From Candidatus Paracaedimonas acanthamoebae (GTDB taxonomy: Bacteria > Pseudomonadota > Alphaproteobacteria > Caedimonadales > Caedimonadaceae): a stretch of 64,000 bases of DNA. Within the stretch, counting starts at the first letter, position 1; the number at the start of each line of letters is the position of its first letter. Positions 19,891 through 31,686 of the stretch are shown here, piece after piece. A program made the translations under genes and the position numbers. The DNA is taken from assembly GCA_017307065.1 (NCBI GenBank), contig JAFKGL010000012.1, positions 88,852 through 152,851 on the forward strand, in the 5' to 3' direction. Under the pieces are notes generated by a model. It saw only the letters and a list, made by a program, of their open reading frames with translations. It made no database searches and was not told where the DNA came from.

Positions 19891-20907
19891 TTGGTAACAA
19901 CAGTTTCCCAAAAAAATAATCCAGTAACGCTTAACAGACTTCCTGTGACGCAAGCGGAACTTTTAAAATATTATCGCGATATGCTTTTAATTCGGCGTTT
20001 TGAGGAACGCTCTGGTCAGTTGTATGGGATGGGCCTTATTGCTGGTTTTTGCCATCTATACATCGGTCAAGAAGCTGTCGTTGTTGGTATACAAGCTGTC
20101 CTTCAACCGCAAGACACTGTAATTACAGCTTATCGTGATCATGGCCACATGTTGGCATGTGATATGGATCCTAAGGGTGTTATGGCTGAGTTAACGGGAC
20201 GCATAGGCGGTTATTCAAAAGGCAAAGGCGGCTCTATGCATATGTTTTCTAGAGAGAAAAATTTCTTTGGAGGACATGGAATTGTAGGAGCTCAAATACC
20301 TTTGGGAACAGGGCTCGCTTTTGCTCACAAATATCGCGGTGATGGTGGTATATGTACTATTTATATGGGCGATGGAGCTGTTAACCAAGGGCAAGTGTAT
20401 GAAGCCTTTAATATGGCGGCTCTTTGGAAGCTTCCAGCTCTTTATATTATTGAAAATAATGGTTATAGCATGGGGACATCCATTGCACGTCACGCAGCTG
20501 GCCAGCATTTATATGAGCGTGGAATTGCTTATGGTATTCCGGGCGAAGAAGTTGATGGAATGGATGTGCTTGCGGTTAAGGCTGCTGCTGAACAAGCTGT
20601 AAAGTATGTGCGTGAAACCAATAGCCCAATGATTCTTGAAATAAAAACGTATCGTTATCGGGGGCATTCTATGTCAGATCCTGCTAAATACAGGACAAAA
20701 GAAGAAGTTGATAACATGCGCCAAAATTTTGATCCTATTGAACGAGCAAGAGCAACGTTAATTTCTGAATTTGGTGTCGCAGAAGAAGCTTTCTCACCTA
20801 TTGAAAAAGAAATTAAAGAAATTATGCTTGAAGCTGTAGAATTCGCTCAAACAAGTCCTGAGCCAGAAGCCTCAGAACTTATGACTGATATCTTAATTAA
20901 TTCATAA
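19891..20907 (+). CDS. pdhA: Pyruvate dehydrogenase E1 component, alpha subunit
   Basis: This is the alpha subunit of the heterotetrameric E1, which decarboxylates pyruvate with thiamine diphosphate. The 338-residue product has the family start region LLIRRFEERSGQLYGMG, GGHGIVGAQIPLGTG, and the ThDP/Mg motif GDGAVNQGQVYEAFN. It also has YRYRGHSMSDPAKYR, the phosphorylation-loop region in eukaryotic homologues. The start is TTG at 19891, with AGGGAG 8 bases upstream. It begins the pdhA-pdhB-pdhC-miaA run, 12 bp before pdhB. The E3 gene (lpd) is not in the window. Confidence 0.96.
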   Translation: MVTTVSQKNNPVTLNRLPVTQAELLKYYRDMLLIRRFEERSGQLYGMGLIAGFCHLYIGQEAVVVGIQAVLQPQDTVITAYRDHGHMLACDMDPKGVMAELTGRIGGYSKGKGGSMHMFSREKNFFGGHGIVGAQIPLGTGLAFAHKYRGDGGICTIYMGDGAVNQGQVYEAFNMAALWKLPALYIIENNGYSMGTSIARHAAGQHLYERGIAYGIPGEEVDGMDVLAVKAAAEQAVKYVRETNSPMILEIKTYRYRGHSMSDPAKYRTKEEVDNMRQNFDPIERARATLISEFGVAEEAFSPIEKEIKEIMLEAVEFAQTSPEPEASELMTDILINS

Positions 20908-20919
20908 GAGAGAAGATAA

Positions 20920-21912
20920 ATGACCCTTGAGACTTCAACAATTACAGTCCGTGAAGCTCTTCGTGATGCCATGGCAGAAGAGATGCGGAAAGATCCTCTT
21001 GTCTTTATAATGGGAGAAGAGGTCGCTGAATATCAAGGAGCCTATAAAGTAAGCCAAGGATTGCTTGAAGAATTCGGTGCAAAGCGTGTGATCGACACGC
21101 CTATTACTGAGCATGGATTTGCGGGATTGGGAGTAGGGGCTGCTTTTGCGGGGCTTAAGCCAATCGTTGAGTTTATGACCTTCAATTTTGGGATGCAAGC
21201 AATCGATCAAATTATAAATAGTGCTGCAAAAACTCTTTATATGTCAGGGGGCCAGATGGGATGCCCTATTGTTTTCCGAGGGCCTAACGGGGCCGCAAAA
21301 AGAGTGGGAGCCCAACATTCTCAATGTTATGCAAGTTGGTACGCCCATTGCCCTGGATTAAAGGTAATTGCGCCTTATGATGCAAGAGATGCAAAAGGAC
21401 TGTTAAAAGCGGCAATTCGTGATCCTAATCCTGTGATTTTTTTAGAAAATGAAATGTTATATGGACAAGCTTTTCCAGCTCTTACTGAAGAAGATGAAGT
21501 TATTCCGATTGGAAAAGCCCGCGTTGTACGTTCTGGTAAAGATGTAACAATCACTACTTTTTCTTTAATGGTTGGTGTTGCGCTACAAGCCGCGGAACAA
21601 TTAGCAACTCAAGGTATTGATGTTGAAGTTATTGATCTTCGTACAATTCGTCCTCTTGATGAGCAAACAATATTAGATTCAGTGATGAAAACAAATCGTT
21701 TAGTCACTCTCGAAGAAGGATGGGGATTTGCGGGGATTGGTTCTGAGATTTCTTCTCTTGTGATGGAGAAAGCTTTTGATTATCTGGATGCGCCTGTAAA
21801 AAGAGTTGTTGGTGCGGATGTTCCTATGCCTTACGCAGAAAGTTTAGTAAAGCTTACAATCCCACAAGTCGAATGGGTGATTGATGCTATTAAACAAGTG
21901 TGTTATCGATAA
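20920..21912 (+). CDS. pdhB: Pyruvate dehydrogenase E1 component, beta subunit
   Basis: This is the beta subunit of E1. The 330-residue product has [50 protein letters not shown] and the C-terminal transketolase domain with [12 protein letters not shown]. It has no N-terminal lipoyl domain, unlike the longer PdhB of rhizobia and sphingomonads, so it resembles the Rickettsiales and mitochondrial form. The ATG overlaps AGAGAGAAGATAA, a purine-rich ribosome site. It lies 31 bp before pdhC. Confidence 0.96.
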   Translation: MTLETSTITVREALRDAMAEEMRKDPLVFIMGEEVAEYQGAYKVSQGLLEEFGAKRVIDTPITEHGFAGLGVGAAFAGLKPIVEFMTFNFGMQAIDQIINSAAKTLYMSGGQMGCPIVFRGPNGAAKRVGAQHSQCYASWYAHCPGLKVIAPYDARDAKGLLKAAIRDPNPVIFLENEMLYGQAFPALTEEDEVIPIGKARVVRSGKDVTITTFSLMVGVALQAAEQLATQGIDVEVIDLRTIRPLDEQTILDSVMKTNRLVTLEEGWGFAGIGSEISSLVMEKAFDYLDAPVKRVVGADVPMPYAESLVKLTIPQVEWVIDAIKQVCYR

Positions 21913-21943
21913 AAATCTTTGCAAGTAAGGGGACTTCACTTCT

Positions 21944-23200
21944 ATGCCAATTAAAATTTTAATGCCTGCACTTTCACCGACTATGGCAGAAGGTAATTTA
22001 GTTCGTTGGCTTAAGTCCGAAGGAGATCAATTAAAATCTGGCGATGTTCTCGCTGAAATTGAAACTGACAAAGCAACAATGGAAGTTGAAGCTGTTGATG
22101 AAGGCACGTTAGCTAAAATCATGGTGCCGGCAGGAACAGAAAATGTAAAAGTCAACGAAGTTATTGCCATTTTATTGGAAGAAGGCGAAGATAGTTCTTC
22201 TCTTGAGTCTGCTCTTGATACAAAATCTTCTCCAAATCAAGAGATTCCTGTACAAAAAAAATTAGAAGAAATTAAAGAAGTCATTGAAGTAAAAACTCTT
22301 CCTGCTGAAAATTCTCAAGAACGCGTTTTTGCATCTCCTTTAGCGCGTCGTGTTGCTTCAAATAATCAAATTGATCTTGCAAATTTACAAGGCTCAGGGC
22401 CGCGCGGAAGAATTATAAAAGCAGATGTTGAAACTGCTATGACTCAAACGCCTCAATTATCTTCAGTAGGAGCGGTGGCAACTTTATATAAAGCGGCAGA
22501 TGAACTTTATCCTGCTTATGAAGAAGTTAAAGTTTCTAATATGCGTAAAGTTATTGCGCAGAGACTGACAGAATCTAAACAGAATGTTCCTCATTTCTAC
22601 CTGACAGTTGAGTGTGAAATTGATGGCTTGTTGAACTTCCGTAAGCAAATTAATAAATCGCTTCCTGAATCGGATAGAATTTCTGTAAACGATCTGATTA
22701 TTAAAGCCATTAGCGTTGCCTTAAAAAAAGTGCCTGATGCCAATGCATCATGGATTGAGAGCGGTCATGTACGTCGTTATCAACATGCTGATGTTTCTGT
22801 CGCGGTTGCTGTTGAAGGAGGTCTTGTAACCCCTATCGTTCGAGGCGCGGAATTAAAATCAATTCTTGAGATTTCTCGAGAAATGAAAGAATTAATTAGT
22901 AAAGCACGTTCAGGAAAACTTAAACCTCAAGAATTTCAAGGGGGGACATTTAGTCTCTCAAATTTGGGGATGTATGGTATTAAAAGTTTCTCAGCCGTGA
23001 TTAATCCTCCTCAAGGTTGTATTTTAGCCGTCGGTGCAGGAGAAGAGTTACCTGTTGTTCGGGATGGTAAGATCGAGATTGCAACTGTCATGGCTTGTAC
23101 CCTTTCAGTTGATCATCGGGTTGTAGATGGTGCTGTTGGCGCTGAATTTTTGAAAGTATTTAAGAATTTAATTACAAATCCTGTTTTGATGCTTATTTAA
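21944..23200 (+). CDS. pdhC: Dihydrolipoamide acetyltransferase (E2) of pyruvate dehydrogenase
   Basis: E2 forms the core of the complex and transfers the acetyl group to CoA. The 418-residue product has one N-terminal lipoyl domain with the lipoylated lysine in [13 protein letters not shown] (about 35-47). A flexible linker follows, then a peripheral subunit-binding domain ([19 protein letters not shown], about 127-160) and the catalytic domain ending with the [10 protein letters not shown] active-site motif. There is one lipoyl domain, as is usual in alphaproteobacteria. AAGGGGA precedes the ATG by about 11 bases. miaA begins at the base after its stop codon. Confidence 0.96.
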   Translation: MPIKILMPALSPTMAEGNLVRWLKSEGDQLKSGDVLAEIETDKATMEVEAVDEGTLAKIMVPAGTENVKVNEVIAILLEEGEDSSSLESALDTKSSPNQEIPVQKKLEEIKEVIEVKTLPAENSQERVFASPLARRVASNNQIDLANLQGSGPRGRIIKADVETAMTQTPQLSSVGAVATLYKAADELYPAYEEVKVSNMRKVIAQRLTESKQNVPHFYLTVECEIDGLLNFRKQINKSLPESDRISVNDLIIKAISVALKKVPDANASWIESGHVRRYQHADVSVAVAVEGGLVTPIVRGAELKSILEISREMKELISKARSGKLKPQEFQGGTFSLSNLGMYGIKSFSAVINPPQGCILAVGAGEELPVVRDGKIEIATVMACTLSVDHRVVDGAVGAEFLKVFKNLITNPVLMLI

Positions 23201-24100
23201 GTGAATCTGAAGAACATAACTCATTTATCTAAAACAATTATTGTAATTACAGGTCCCACGGCCTCAGGAAAATCTTCGTTTGCAACTGAATTTGCAGAAA
23301 AACATAATGGCGTTATTATAAACTCTGATAGTGTGCAAGTTTATAAAGATCTTGAAATTTTAAGCTCACGTCCTTCTTCAGAAGAGCTCTTAAAAGTACC
23401 TCATAAGCTTTATGGTTTTCTGGATGCCCATGCTTCTTGTTCAGCTGGATTTTGGCGTTCTCTGGTATTAAAAGAGATTCAGGAATGTTATCAAGCAGGA
23501 AAACTTCCTATTATTGTAGGAGGTACGGGGCTTTATTTAAAGATTTTAATTGAAGGGCTTTCTCCTATCCCGCAAGTTGATAAAAATATTAGAGAGTTAG
23601 CACAAGAAAGAGCCAAAAATGAAGGCATTCAAGCTCTTTATGAGGAGTTAGTAGAGCTTGATCCTGTTATTGTTACACGTTTAAAATCTACAGACTCCCA
23701 ACGAATTGTAAGGGCTTGGGAAGTCGTAAAAGCAACAGGAATTCCTCTTTCTGAATGGCAACGGAAATCTTGGATTTCTTCAAATCAACAAGAGAAAATT
23801 TTTACAAATATACTCTTATTACCACCACGTGAAGAAGTAAATTTACGTGCAGATGCGCGCTTGGATCAAATGCTCGAAAAAGATGTTTTAAAAGAAGTAG
23901 AAGGTATTCTTAAGCAAGATATAAATCCTACATCGACCATTTATAAGGCAATTGGTGTGCGAGATTTTGCAGCTTATTTGCAAGGTAAACTTAGTTTAGA
24001 AGAGGCACTTACCAAAGCAAAAATATCAACTCGTCAATATATTAAAAGGCAATATACTTGGTTCAGAACTCAATTTAGAGCCGATATCACTTTACAATAA
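23201..24100 (+). CDS. miaA: tRNA dimethylallyltransferase MiaA
   Basis: MiaA adds the isopentenyl group to A37 of tRNAs that read UNN codons. The 299-residue product has the P-loop GPTASGKS at 18-25, NSDSVQVYKDL, GGTGLYLK, and the C-terminal TRQYIKRQYTWFRTQF. The start is GTG at 23201, directly after the pdhC stop, so it is probably expressed by read-through or coupling from the pdh operon. The length is normal. Confidence 0.94.
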   Translation: MNLKNITHLSKTIIVITGPTASGKSSFATEFAEKHNGVIINSDSVQVYKDLEILSSRPSSEELLKVPHKLYGFLDAHASCSAGFWRSLVLKEIQECYQAGKLPIIVGGTGLYLKILIEGLSPIPQVDKNIRELAQERAKNEGIQALYEELVELDPVIVTRLKSTDSQRIVRAWEVVKATGIPLSEWQRKSWISSNQQEKIFTNILLLPPREEVNLRADARLDQMLEKDVLKEVEGILKQDINPTSTIYKAIGVRDFAAYLQGKLSLEEALTKAKISTRQYIKRQYTWFRTQFRADITLQ

Positions 24101-24282
24101 GAATTTACATTTTCAAAATAAGCTCTGGTTTCTTATGCCTTCATCCTACAATTTTCTTTTCTAGAAGAATAAATAATGCTAAAAGGACCAAAGATTTTGT
24201 AAAGAAGATGAGGAATATTTTTACTTTGCAAAGACAATTCTTAAAATAATTTCTTAATCCTGTTTAAATGAAGAGGAATTAA

Positions 24283-25326
<1,044 letters not shown>

Positions 25327-25341
25327 TTGAGGGAGCTCTCT

Positions 25342-26220
25342 TTGCTTTCGACATTTTCCAATGTATCTCGTCGATCTCAAGCAAAAGTACGACTTTTTTT
25401 TGGTAAAGTCAGATTAATTGTCTTTTTGCTCGCGGCTCTTGTTATTTTTTCTTTTAGCCTTAATAGTGAGAATTTTTCAAAAATCCGAGAGATGATCTTT
25501 GAGCATACAAGTGTCATAACGAAGTTCATTATATCACCTATCCATAGTATAGTAGAAACTAAAAACTGGATTAATTCGTACTTAAGAGTTCATGATAAAA
25601 ATGAGAAGTTAGAAGTCGAGCTTAAGCAAATGGAAGAGTGGGCTTTGAAAGCTCATGCTTTAGCTTTAGAAAACCAGCAACTTCGTCAATTATTAAAGAT
25701 ATCTCCTGATCCTCATATAAATTATATTACGGCACCAGTATTAGGGATAGTCCAAGCACCTTATACAAAAACTATTGTTTTGGGGGCTGGTTCTAGGAAA
25801 GGGATTAAATTGCGTCAACCTGTGGTTATAGGGCAGCATATAGTTGGGCGTATTGTCGAAGTATCAGAGAAAAATTCTAGGGTTTTGTTAATGCATGATG
25901 TGAATTCTCATGTTCCTGTTATTTTAGAAAAATCAAAAGTACAAGGTATTGCTTCAGGTAATGGTGATTCTCACCTAATAATTAAATTTTTTGAAATGGA
26001 AGCAAAAGCAGAGATTGGTGAATTAATTTTTACGTCAGGAGTAGGGGGCATTTATCCAAAAGGATATGTTATAGGTCAGGTTGCTTATCAAAAAGGAGAG
26101 GTCGTAGGGGTAAAGAGTTTAATTCACTTAAATGAATTAGAATATGTTCATGTTTTTGTTGATATGGAACCACCGCTAGAAAATATCAGACCTTCTCGTG
26201 ATGTTAAAGGGACTTTATGA
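25342..26220 (+). CDS. mreC: Rod-shape-determining protein MreC
   Basis: MreC is the periplasmic scaffold that activates PBP2. The product of about 292 residues has one transmembrane helix near 25-45, a coiled coil around 75-120 (EKLEVELKQMEEWALKAHAL), and the beta-rich MreC domain with APVLGIVQAPYTKTIVLGAG and LLMHDVNSHVPV. I chose TTG at 25342 because GAGGGAG lies 6 bases upstream; another TTG at 25327, directly after the mreB stop, is in frame. It overlaps mreD by 4 bp. Confidence 0.93.
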   Translation: MLSTFSNVSRRSQAKVRLFFGKVRLIVFLLAALVIFSFSLNSENFSKIREMIFEHTSVITKFIISPIHSIVETKNWINSYLRVHDKNEKLEVELKQMEEWALKAHALALENQQLRQLLKISPDPHINYITAPVLGIVQAPYTKTIVLGAGSRKGIKLRQPVVIGQHIVGRIVEVSEKNSRVLLMHDVNSHVPVILEKSKVQGIASGNGDSHLIIKFFEMEAKAEIGELIFTSGVGGIYPKGYVIGQVAYQKGEVVGVKSLIHLNELEYVHVFVDMEPPLENIRPSRDVKGTL

Positions 26221-26711
26221 AGCCTTTAGTAGCTTTTCTTTTTATGGCACAACCTTCAATTTATTTACTTATCTCAAGTATCATTTCTTTATTGATTCCG
26301 AGTAGCATACTTCATGTAAGTCCAGATTTTTCTTTTCCTTTTATTTTCTTTTGGACTATTTTTAAGCCTGAATTTTTGCCGCTTTCTTGCCTCTTGGTTG
26401 TGGGGATTGTAAGTGATAGCATTCAGGGATTACCACTTGGCTTTCATAGTATTCTTTTTTTAGGCTCTTCACTAATACTTTTGTCTCAGAGGAATTTCTT
26501 ATATTACCAACCATTTCCACTTATTTGGGCAGTTTTTAGCTTATCTTTAATTTTTTATAAAATTCTGGAGAAATTAATTTTAAGAAGTTTTATGGAGTTT
26601 CCATTCTCGCTAGCTAATTTAGTATTAAGTATATTATTTACAATTCTTTTATATCCATTATGTGCAAAACTCTCATCTTTAAATTTGAAAAAGGTAATTG
26701 ATTTATCATGA
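26217..26711 (+). CDS. mreD: Rod-shape-determining protein MreD
   Basis: MreD is a small integral membrane partner of MreC. The 164-residue product has five or six hydrophobic helices and the family motif region GIVSDSIQGLPLGFHSILFL at about 63-82. It overlaps mreC by 4 bp (ATGA) and mrdA by 4 bp. The sequence is very AT-rich and divergent, but position and topology leave little doubt. Confidence 0.88.
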   Translation: MKPLVAFLFMAQPSIYLLISSIISLLIPSSILHVSPDFSFPFIFFWTIFKPEFLPLSCLLVVGIVSDSIQGLPLGFHSILFLGSSLILLSQRNFLYYQPFPLIWAVFSLSLIFYKILEKLILRSFMEFPFSLANLVLSILFTILLYPLCAKLSSLNLKKVIDLS

Positions 26712-28528
26712 GGCGATTTTTTAGCTCTTCAGATCCCAAATTGTTATTTACAAGAAGAGCTTTTTTAATTGCAGGAGCGCAGGCAGCCGGAGGAGCTTTA
26801 ATTCTGGGTCGCTTAGGGTATTTAGGAATTTTTCGCTCTCCTCATTATCGTACTCTTGCTGATGGAAATCGTATAAAGTTACATATTTTATTGCCGAGAA
26901 GAGGGATCATTTATGACCGTCATGGAGAAGAATTAGCGGGGAATATTTCTAGCTACCGATTAACAATGACGCCTGCTCAGATAGATAATTTGCCAGAAAG
27001 TCTTTTTCGTATTTCTGAGTTGTTAAATATTGATCCTAAAGATTCTAAAAATATTCTTAAGGATATCAATAAGCACCCCAAATTCACGCCTTATGCTCTA
27101 AAACAACAACTAAGCTGGGAAGATGTATGCAAAATTGAAGTGAATTTACCTGAATTGCCTGGCGTTGAAATTGAGGCAGGCTATCAAAGATTCTACCTAG
27201 AGCCAGAACCATTTGCACATTTGATTGGTTACGTCCAGGCGCCTTCTGATAAAGATCAAGATGTTGATCAACGGCTCTCTTCTCTTTCAGATTATCGTAT
27301 TGGAAAAGTAGGGATTGAAAAAAGCTTCCAAAATGTATTGCAAGGTGTGGCAGGATATAAAGAAGTCGAAGTTAATGCAAAACGTCAAATTGTGAGAGAA
27401 AGAAAAAAACATGAAAGCCAAAATGGTCAACAATTAGAACTTTCAGTTTCGGCTCCCTTGCAAAAATTTATTTATGAAAGATTACAGCAAGTTGAAAGTG
27501 CTTCTGTTGTTGTGATGGATATTCTAACAGGAGAAGTCTTAAGCTTAGTTTCCTCACCAAGTTATGACACAAATTTATTTGTAAATGGTATTTCTCAAAA
27601 GAATTGGGATGCTCTGCAAAAAAATCCTTATCGTGCTTTGACCAATAAAGCTATTCATGGTCTTTATGAGCCTGGTTCTACATTCAAAATGGCTGTTCTG
27701 CTTGCAGGACTTGAATCAGGAAGAGTAGATCCTAATTTTCAAACTTTTTGTCACGGATATATAGAGGTAGCAAATCATCGTTTCCATTGTGTTTGTCGTG
27801 GGGGGCATGGAGTGGTAAATTTAAAAAGAGCATTACAGGTTTCCTGTGATGTTTATTTTTATGAAATAGCCCAAAAAATTGGAGTTGAAATACTTGCACA
27901 GATGGTGAGAGCGCTAGGGTTTGGAGATAAGACAGGGATAGAGATGCCGGCTGAACGTTCAGGCTTAGTTCCTTCAAAACAGTGGAAACTTGAGAAACAT
28001 AAGCAGCGTTGGCATATAGGCGATACCATATTGTTATCTATCGGGCAGGGCCCTGTATTAGCAACGCCTCTTCAATTAGCTCAAATGATGGCGCGACTCT
28101 TATCGGGGAAACGGGTTGTTCCGACAATAAAGAAAAGAACTTCAGCGGAGTTACCGCTATTTTCATCTTATTCTTTTAATCCTAAGTATCTTGCTATGAT
28201 TAAAAATGGTATTGATGCTGTCGTTAATGAGGTTTCTGGGACAGCTTATCATTCTAGAATCAATATTCCAGGATTAGAGATGGGGGGGAAGACAGGAACA
28301 GCTCAAGTGCGACGCATAACAAAATTGGAACGTGAAACACGCATCTTAAGGAATGAAGAAATAGCCTGGAAAGAAAGAGATCATGCTTTATTTGTTGGTT
28401 ATGCTCCAATTCATCAGCCACGTTATGTGACGGCTGTTATTGTTGAACATGGCGGATGGGGAAGTGTTGTTGCAGCACCTATTGGGCGTGATGCTCTCTT
28501 AAAAATTCAAGAGATTATGATTTCATAA
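26708..28528 (+). CDS. mrdA: Penicillin-binding protein 2 (elongasome transpeptidase)
   Basis: PBP2 crosslinks peptidoglycan in the elongasome. The 606-residue product has an N-terminal membrane anchor (AFLIAGAQAAGGALILG, about 18-34) and the PBP dimer domain from about 60 (LLPRRGIIYDRHGEELA). The transpeptidase domain has the catalytic serine in GSTFKM, SCD as the SxN-type motif, and KTGTAQV. It overlaps mreD by 4 bp. rodA, the glycosyltransferase partner that often follows, is replaced by nuoJ after an 82-bp gap. Confidence 0.96.
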   Translation: MRRFFSSSDPKLLFTRRAFLIAGAQAAGGALILGRLGYLGIFRSPHYRTLADGNRIKLHILLPRRGIIYDRHGEELAGNISSYRLTMTPAQIDNLPESLFRISELLNIDPKDSKNILKDINKHPKFTPYALKQQLSWEDVCKIEVNLPELPGVEIEAGYQRFYLEPEPFAHLIGYVQAPSDKDQDVDQRLSSLSDYRIGKVGIEKSFQNVLQGVAGYKEVEVNAKRQIVRERKKHESQNGQQLELSVSAPLQKFIYERLQQVESASVVVMDILTGEVLSLVSSPSYDTNLFVNGISQKNWDALQKNPYRALTNKAIHGLYEPGSTFKMAVLLAGLESGRVDPNFQTFCHGYIEVANHRFHCVCRGGHGVVNLKRALQVSCDVYFYEIAQKIGVEILAQMVRALGFGDKTGIEMPAERSGLVPSKQWKLEKHKQRWHIGDTILLSIGQGPVLATPLQLAQMMARLLSGKRVVPTIKKRTSAELPLFSSYSFNPKYLAMIKNGIDAVVNEVSGTAYHSRINIPGLEMGGKTGTAQVRRITKLERETRILRNEEIAWKERDHALFVGYAPIHQPRYVTAVIVEHGGWGSVVAAPIGRDALLKIQEIMIS

Positions 28529-28555
28529 ATACAATGATAAATAACTTTTAAACCA

Positions 28556-28584
28556 TTGGCTTAGTGTTAGACCCCTGATATGAT
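28556..28584 (+). promoter_or_regulatory. Probable promoter of the nuoJ-rnj operon
   Basis: TTGGCT and TATGAT (5 of 6) with exact 17-bp spacing, 26 bp before the nuoJ GTG. No terminator is visible after mrdA, so read-through is also possible. Confidence 0.5.
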
Positions 28585-28610
28585 GAGGCGTTCAGAAAAG
28601 AGGATAGTTT

Positions 28611-29459
28611 GTGATTGTAGCCTTAACTTTTTATATTTTTTCATTTCTATTGCTGGGGTCTGCAGCAATGGTTGTTTTTGCACGGAATACTGTCCATTCA
28701 GTTCTTTATCTGATTTTTTCATTTTTTAATGCGGCAGGTATTTTTATCTTACTTCAGGCTGAGTTCATTGCGATGATTTTAATCATTGTTTACGTTGGGG
28801 CAGTGGCTGTTTTGTTTCTATTCGTTGTTATGATGCTTGATATTGATCCTTTTCAAAAACCCCTATTTTTTCTTCGAAATTTTGTAAATTTTACCAAGAG
28901 CTTGGCCTCAGTCACAGGTTTTATCGTTTTATATGTGATGCTTTTTCTCACGATAATTTTAGGGTTCAATTATTTCTTTGATGATTATAGTGATTTAACG
29001 AAAATAAAATGGGAGCATCTTTCGCTTTTAATTTTCACGGGCGTTTTGGTTGCTTTTCTTATCCCGCGTCGTGTTTATAGGTGGCTTGCAGGGGAACTTA
29101 TTAATTTGCGCCAGAATGTTTCAGCATCTGTAGTGATTGGTATTCTTATGCTGACTGAATTAATTCTAGTAGCCTTCACTTTTAAATCAATCGATTCAAG
29201 GAATGATTTTATAACTTCGCCCACTTTGCACGTTTCGAAAATAACAAATACTAAAGCGCTGGGAATGGTGCTTTATACGGATTATTTATATTTATTTCAG
29301 GTTGCGGGGCTTATTTTATTGGTTGCCATGATTGGTGCAATCGTCCTTACATACCGTTATAAGCATGATATAAAAAGGCAAGATATAGCGACTCAGTTAA
29401 AGCGAACAGCTAAAAATACAATTGAACTTAAGAAAGTATCGCTTAAAAAAGGAATATAA
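28611..29459 (+). CDS. nuoJ: NADH-quinone oxidoreductase subunit J
   Basis: NuoJ (ND6) is a membrane subunit of complex I. The 282-residue product has about five helices, with the conserved [27 protein letters not shown] spanning residues 51-77. It is longer than the usual 165-205 residues: it has an insertion of about 50 residues before the last helix and a basic cytosolic tail. Rickettsiales NuoJ proteins can also be long. The GTG start has AGAGGA upstream. It begins a run of nuoJ-K-L-M-N; nuoA-I are not in the window. Confidence 0.93.
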   Translation: MIVALTFYIFSFLLLGSAAMVVFARNTVHSVLYLIFSFFNAAGIFILLQAEFIAMILIIVYVGAVAVLFLFVVMMLDIDPFQKPLFFLRNFVNFTKSLASVTGFIVLYVMLFLTIILGFNYFFDDYSDLTKIKWEHLSLLIFTGVLVAFLIPRRVYRWLAGELINLRQNVSASVVIGILMLTELILVAFTFKSIDSRNDFITSPTLHVSKITNTKALGMVLYTDYLYLFQVAGLILLVAMIGAIVLTYRYKHDIKRQDIATQLKRTAKNTIELKKVSLKKGI

Positions 29460-29460
29460 A

Positions 29461-29769
29461 ATGCAAATTGGGTTGCAACATTATTTAGTTTTATCAAGCG
29501 CCTTATTTTTTATAGGGATCTTCGGAATTTTATGGGGGCGTAAAAGCGTTTTAAATATTTTGATGTCTCTAGAATTAACTCTTCTTGCAACTAATATTAA
29601 TCTCGTTGCATTTTCAATGTATTGGAAAGATCTTATAGGTCAAATTTTTACATTATTTATTTTAACTGTTGCAGCTGCCGAAGCTGCCATAGGTCTGGCT
29701 ATTCTCGTTGTCTTCAATCGTAATCGCGGAAGCATCGAGGTTGAAGATATAAGTCATATGAGAGGCTAA
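29461..29769 (+). CDS. nuoK: NADH-quinone oxidoreductase subunit K
   Basis: NuoK (ND4L) is the small three-helix subunit next to NuoJ and is part of the proton path. The 102-residue product starts [16 protein letters not shown] and has the two conserved membrane glutamates, in [13 protein letters not shown] and [14 protein letters not shown] chose ATG at 29461 because AAAAAAGGA is placed correctly; the longer open frame upstream overlaps nuoJ. It starts right after the nuoJ stop. Confidence 0.96.
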   Translation: MQIGLQHYLVLSSALFFIGIFGILWGRKSVLNILMSLELTLLATNINLVAFSMYWKDLIGQIFTLFILTVAAAEAAIGLAILVVFNRNRGSIEVEDISHMRG

Positions 29770-29773
29770 GAAA

Positions 29774-31672
29774 TTGGTAGAGTATCTTAGTATATTTTGT
29801 CCCCTTTTAGGTTTTATTTTTATAAGCTTTTTGGGTCATAAATTTAATAAACATGCAATTAATTTAATTAGTTGCATAATTATTGCTATAGCAACCGTAT
29901 CATCTTTTATTTTCGCGTGGAATTTACATCATAATGGGCAGAACATAACTCTTTCTCTATTACCTTGGTTTGACGTGGGAAATTTCCAAATTCATTGGAG
30001 TCTTTATTTTGATAATCTTTCAGTAACAATGGTGTTACTTGTAAATCTGATCTCATTTCTTGTTCATGTTTATTCTATTGGCTATATGAATCAAGATCCA
30101 TCCTCTTCTCGTTTTATGTCATATTTAAGTTTATTTACTTTTATGATGCTGATCTTGGTGACGGCAGATAACCTCGTGCAACTGTTTTTTGGTTGGGAAG
30201 GTGTAGGGCTTACTTCTTATCTTTTAATTGGTTTTTGGTATGAGAGAGAAAGTGCGAATGAGGCAGCTTTCAAAGCTTTCTTTGTGAATAGGATTGGTGA
30301 TTTGGGATTTCTTCTAGGAATTGCGGGGACTTTTTTAGTCTTCAAGACTCTCGAATTTGATCAACTTTTCCAACTCATCCCGTTGAAAGAAGGGCATAGC
30401 TTCGACTTATTAGGATATAAGTTTTCTACCTTTGAAACTCTTGGAATTTTATTTTTTATAGGGGCTATGGGGAAATCAGCACAAATAGGACTTCATACAT
30501 GGCTTCCAGATGCAATGGAAGGTCCTACTCCCGTATCAGCGTTGATTCATGCTGCAACCATGGTCACAGCGGGCGTTTTTCTCTTAATTCGGCTTTCACC
30601 TTTATATGAATTAGCTCCTTATACAAGGGATTTTATTGCCTTAGTGGGGAGCATAACAGCCATATTTGCGGGGAGTATCGCGATTACGCAAAACGATATA
30701 AAGCGTGTTATTGCCTATTCAACCTGTAGTCAATTGGGCTATATGTTTATGGCGATTGGTCTTTCAGCCTATAATGGGGCTCTCTTTCATTTAGTAACTC
30801 ATGCCTTTTTTAAGGCATTGTTGTTTCTAGGTGCAGGGGCTGTAATCCATGCACTCTCTGATGAACAAGATATGCGATATATGGGAGGGTTATGGCGTTC
30901 TATCCCCGTAACATATACCGTGATGATTATTGGTACCCTTGCTTTATGTGGCCTCCCGTTTTTTGCTGGATATTTCTCAAAAGACTATATTTTAGAAGTA
31001 GCTCTGCTAAATTCTAGTTGGGTTGGTCAAGTTTCTTATTTCTTAGGTATCTGTGCTGCAGTTCTTACGGCTTTTTATTCTTGGCGTCTTCTATTTCTCA
31101 CATTTCATGGAGAAAATAGAGCAAATGAGCTTGTGATGAGCCATATTCATGAGCCTGACTATAGTATGTTAGCCCCTTTATTTGTACTTGTTTTTGGTTC
31201 TATTTTTGGCGGATATTTAGGAAAAGCATTTTTCTTAAATGAAAAGTTTTTGGGGAGTTTCATGCCTATGCATGAAGAGAATCATTTAAATTTCTTTTTT
31301 AAACATTTGCCTACCATCGCAGTTTTTATAGGTATAGGGCTAGCTATATATTTATATTTAATTCGCCCGCAAATGCCTGTTCTTATCGTTCAAAGATTTA
31401 AAAAAGTTTATCTTTTCCTTTATAATAAATGGTTTTTTGATGAATTTTATAATCGTTTATTTTTAAATAATGCTCTGAAAGGTGCTCGTTTCTTATGGCT
31501 AAAAACAGATCAAAAAATTATTGATGGCTATGGGCCAGAGGGGATAGCTTCATTTGCGGAGTGGGTGGCAAAACGGGCAAGTCAATTGCAGACAGGTTAT
31601 ATATATCATTATGTTCTTGCTCTTGTCGGTGGCCTTTGTATTTTTATTCTTTTGCTTTTATTTAAGTCATAA
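29774..31672 (+). CDS. nuoL: NADH-quinone oxidoreductase subunit L
   Basis: NuoL (ND5) is the distal antiporter-like subunit with the long lateral helix. The 632-residue product has about 16 hydrophobic helices, the conserved FFGWEGVGLTSYLLIGFWY, the HTWLPDAMEGPTPVSALIHA loop and KRVIAYSTCSQLGYMF. The start is TTG at 29774, with AGAGG a few bases upstream. It lies 4 bp after nuoK and 14 bp before nuoM. Confidence 0.96.
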   Translation: MVEYLSIFCPLLGFIFISFLGHKFNKHAINLISCIIIAIATVSSFIFAWNLHHNGQNITLSLLPWFDVGNFQIHWSLYFDNLSVTMVLLVNLISFLVHVYSIGYMNQDPSSSRFMSYLSLFTFMMLILVTADNLVQLFFGWEGVGLTSYLLIGFWYERESANEAAFKAFFVNRIGDLGFLLGIAGTFLVFKTLEFDQLFQLIPLKEGHSFDLLGYKFSTFETLGILFFIGAMGKSAQIGLHTWLPDAMEGPTPVSALIHAATMVTAGVFLLIRLSPLYELAPYTRDFIALVGSITAIFAGSIAITQNDIKRVIAYSTCSQLGYMFMAIGLSAYNGALFHLVTHAFFKALLFLGAGAVIHALSDEQDMRYMGGLWRSIPVTYTVMIIGTLALCGLPFFAGYFSKDYILEVALLNSSWVGQVSYFLGICAAVLTAFYSWRLLFLTFHGENRANELVMSHIHEPDYSMLAPLFVLVFGSIFGGYLGKAFFLNEKFLGSFMPMHEENHLNFFFKHLPTIAVFIGIGLAIYLYLIRPQMPVLIVQRFKKVYLFLYNKWFFDEFYNRLFLNNALKGARFLWLKTDQKIIDGYGPEGIASFAEWVAKRASQLQTGYIYHYVLALVGGLCIFILLLLFKS

Positions 31673-31686
31673 AAAGAAAGTCGGAT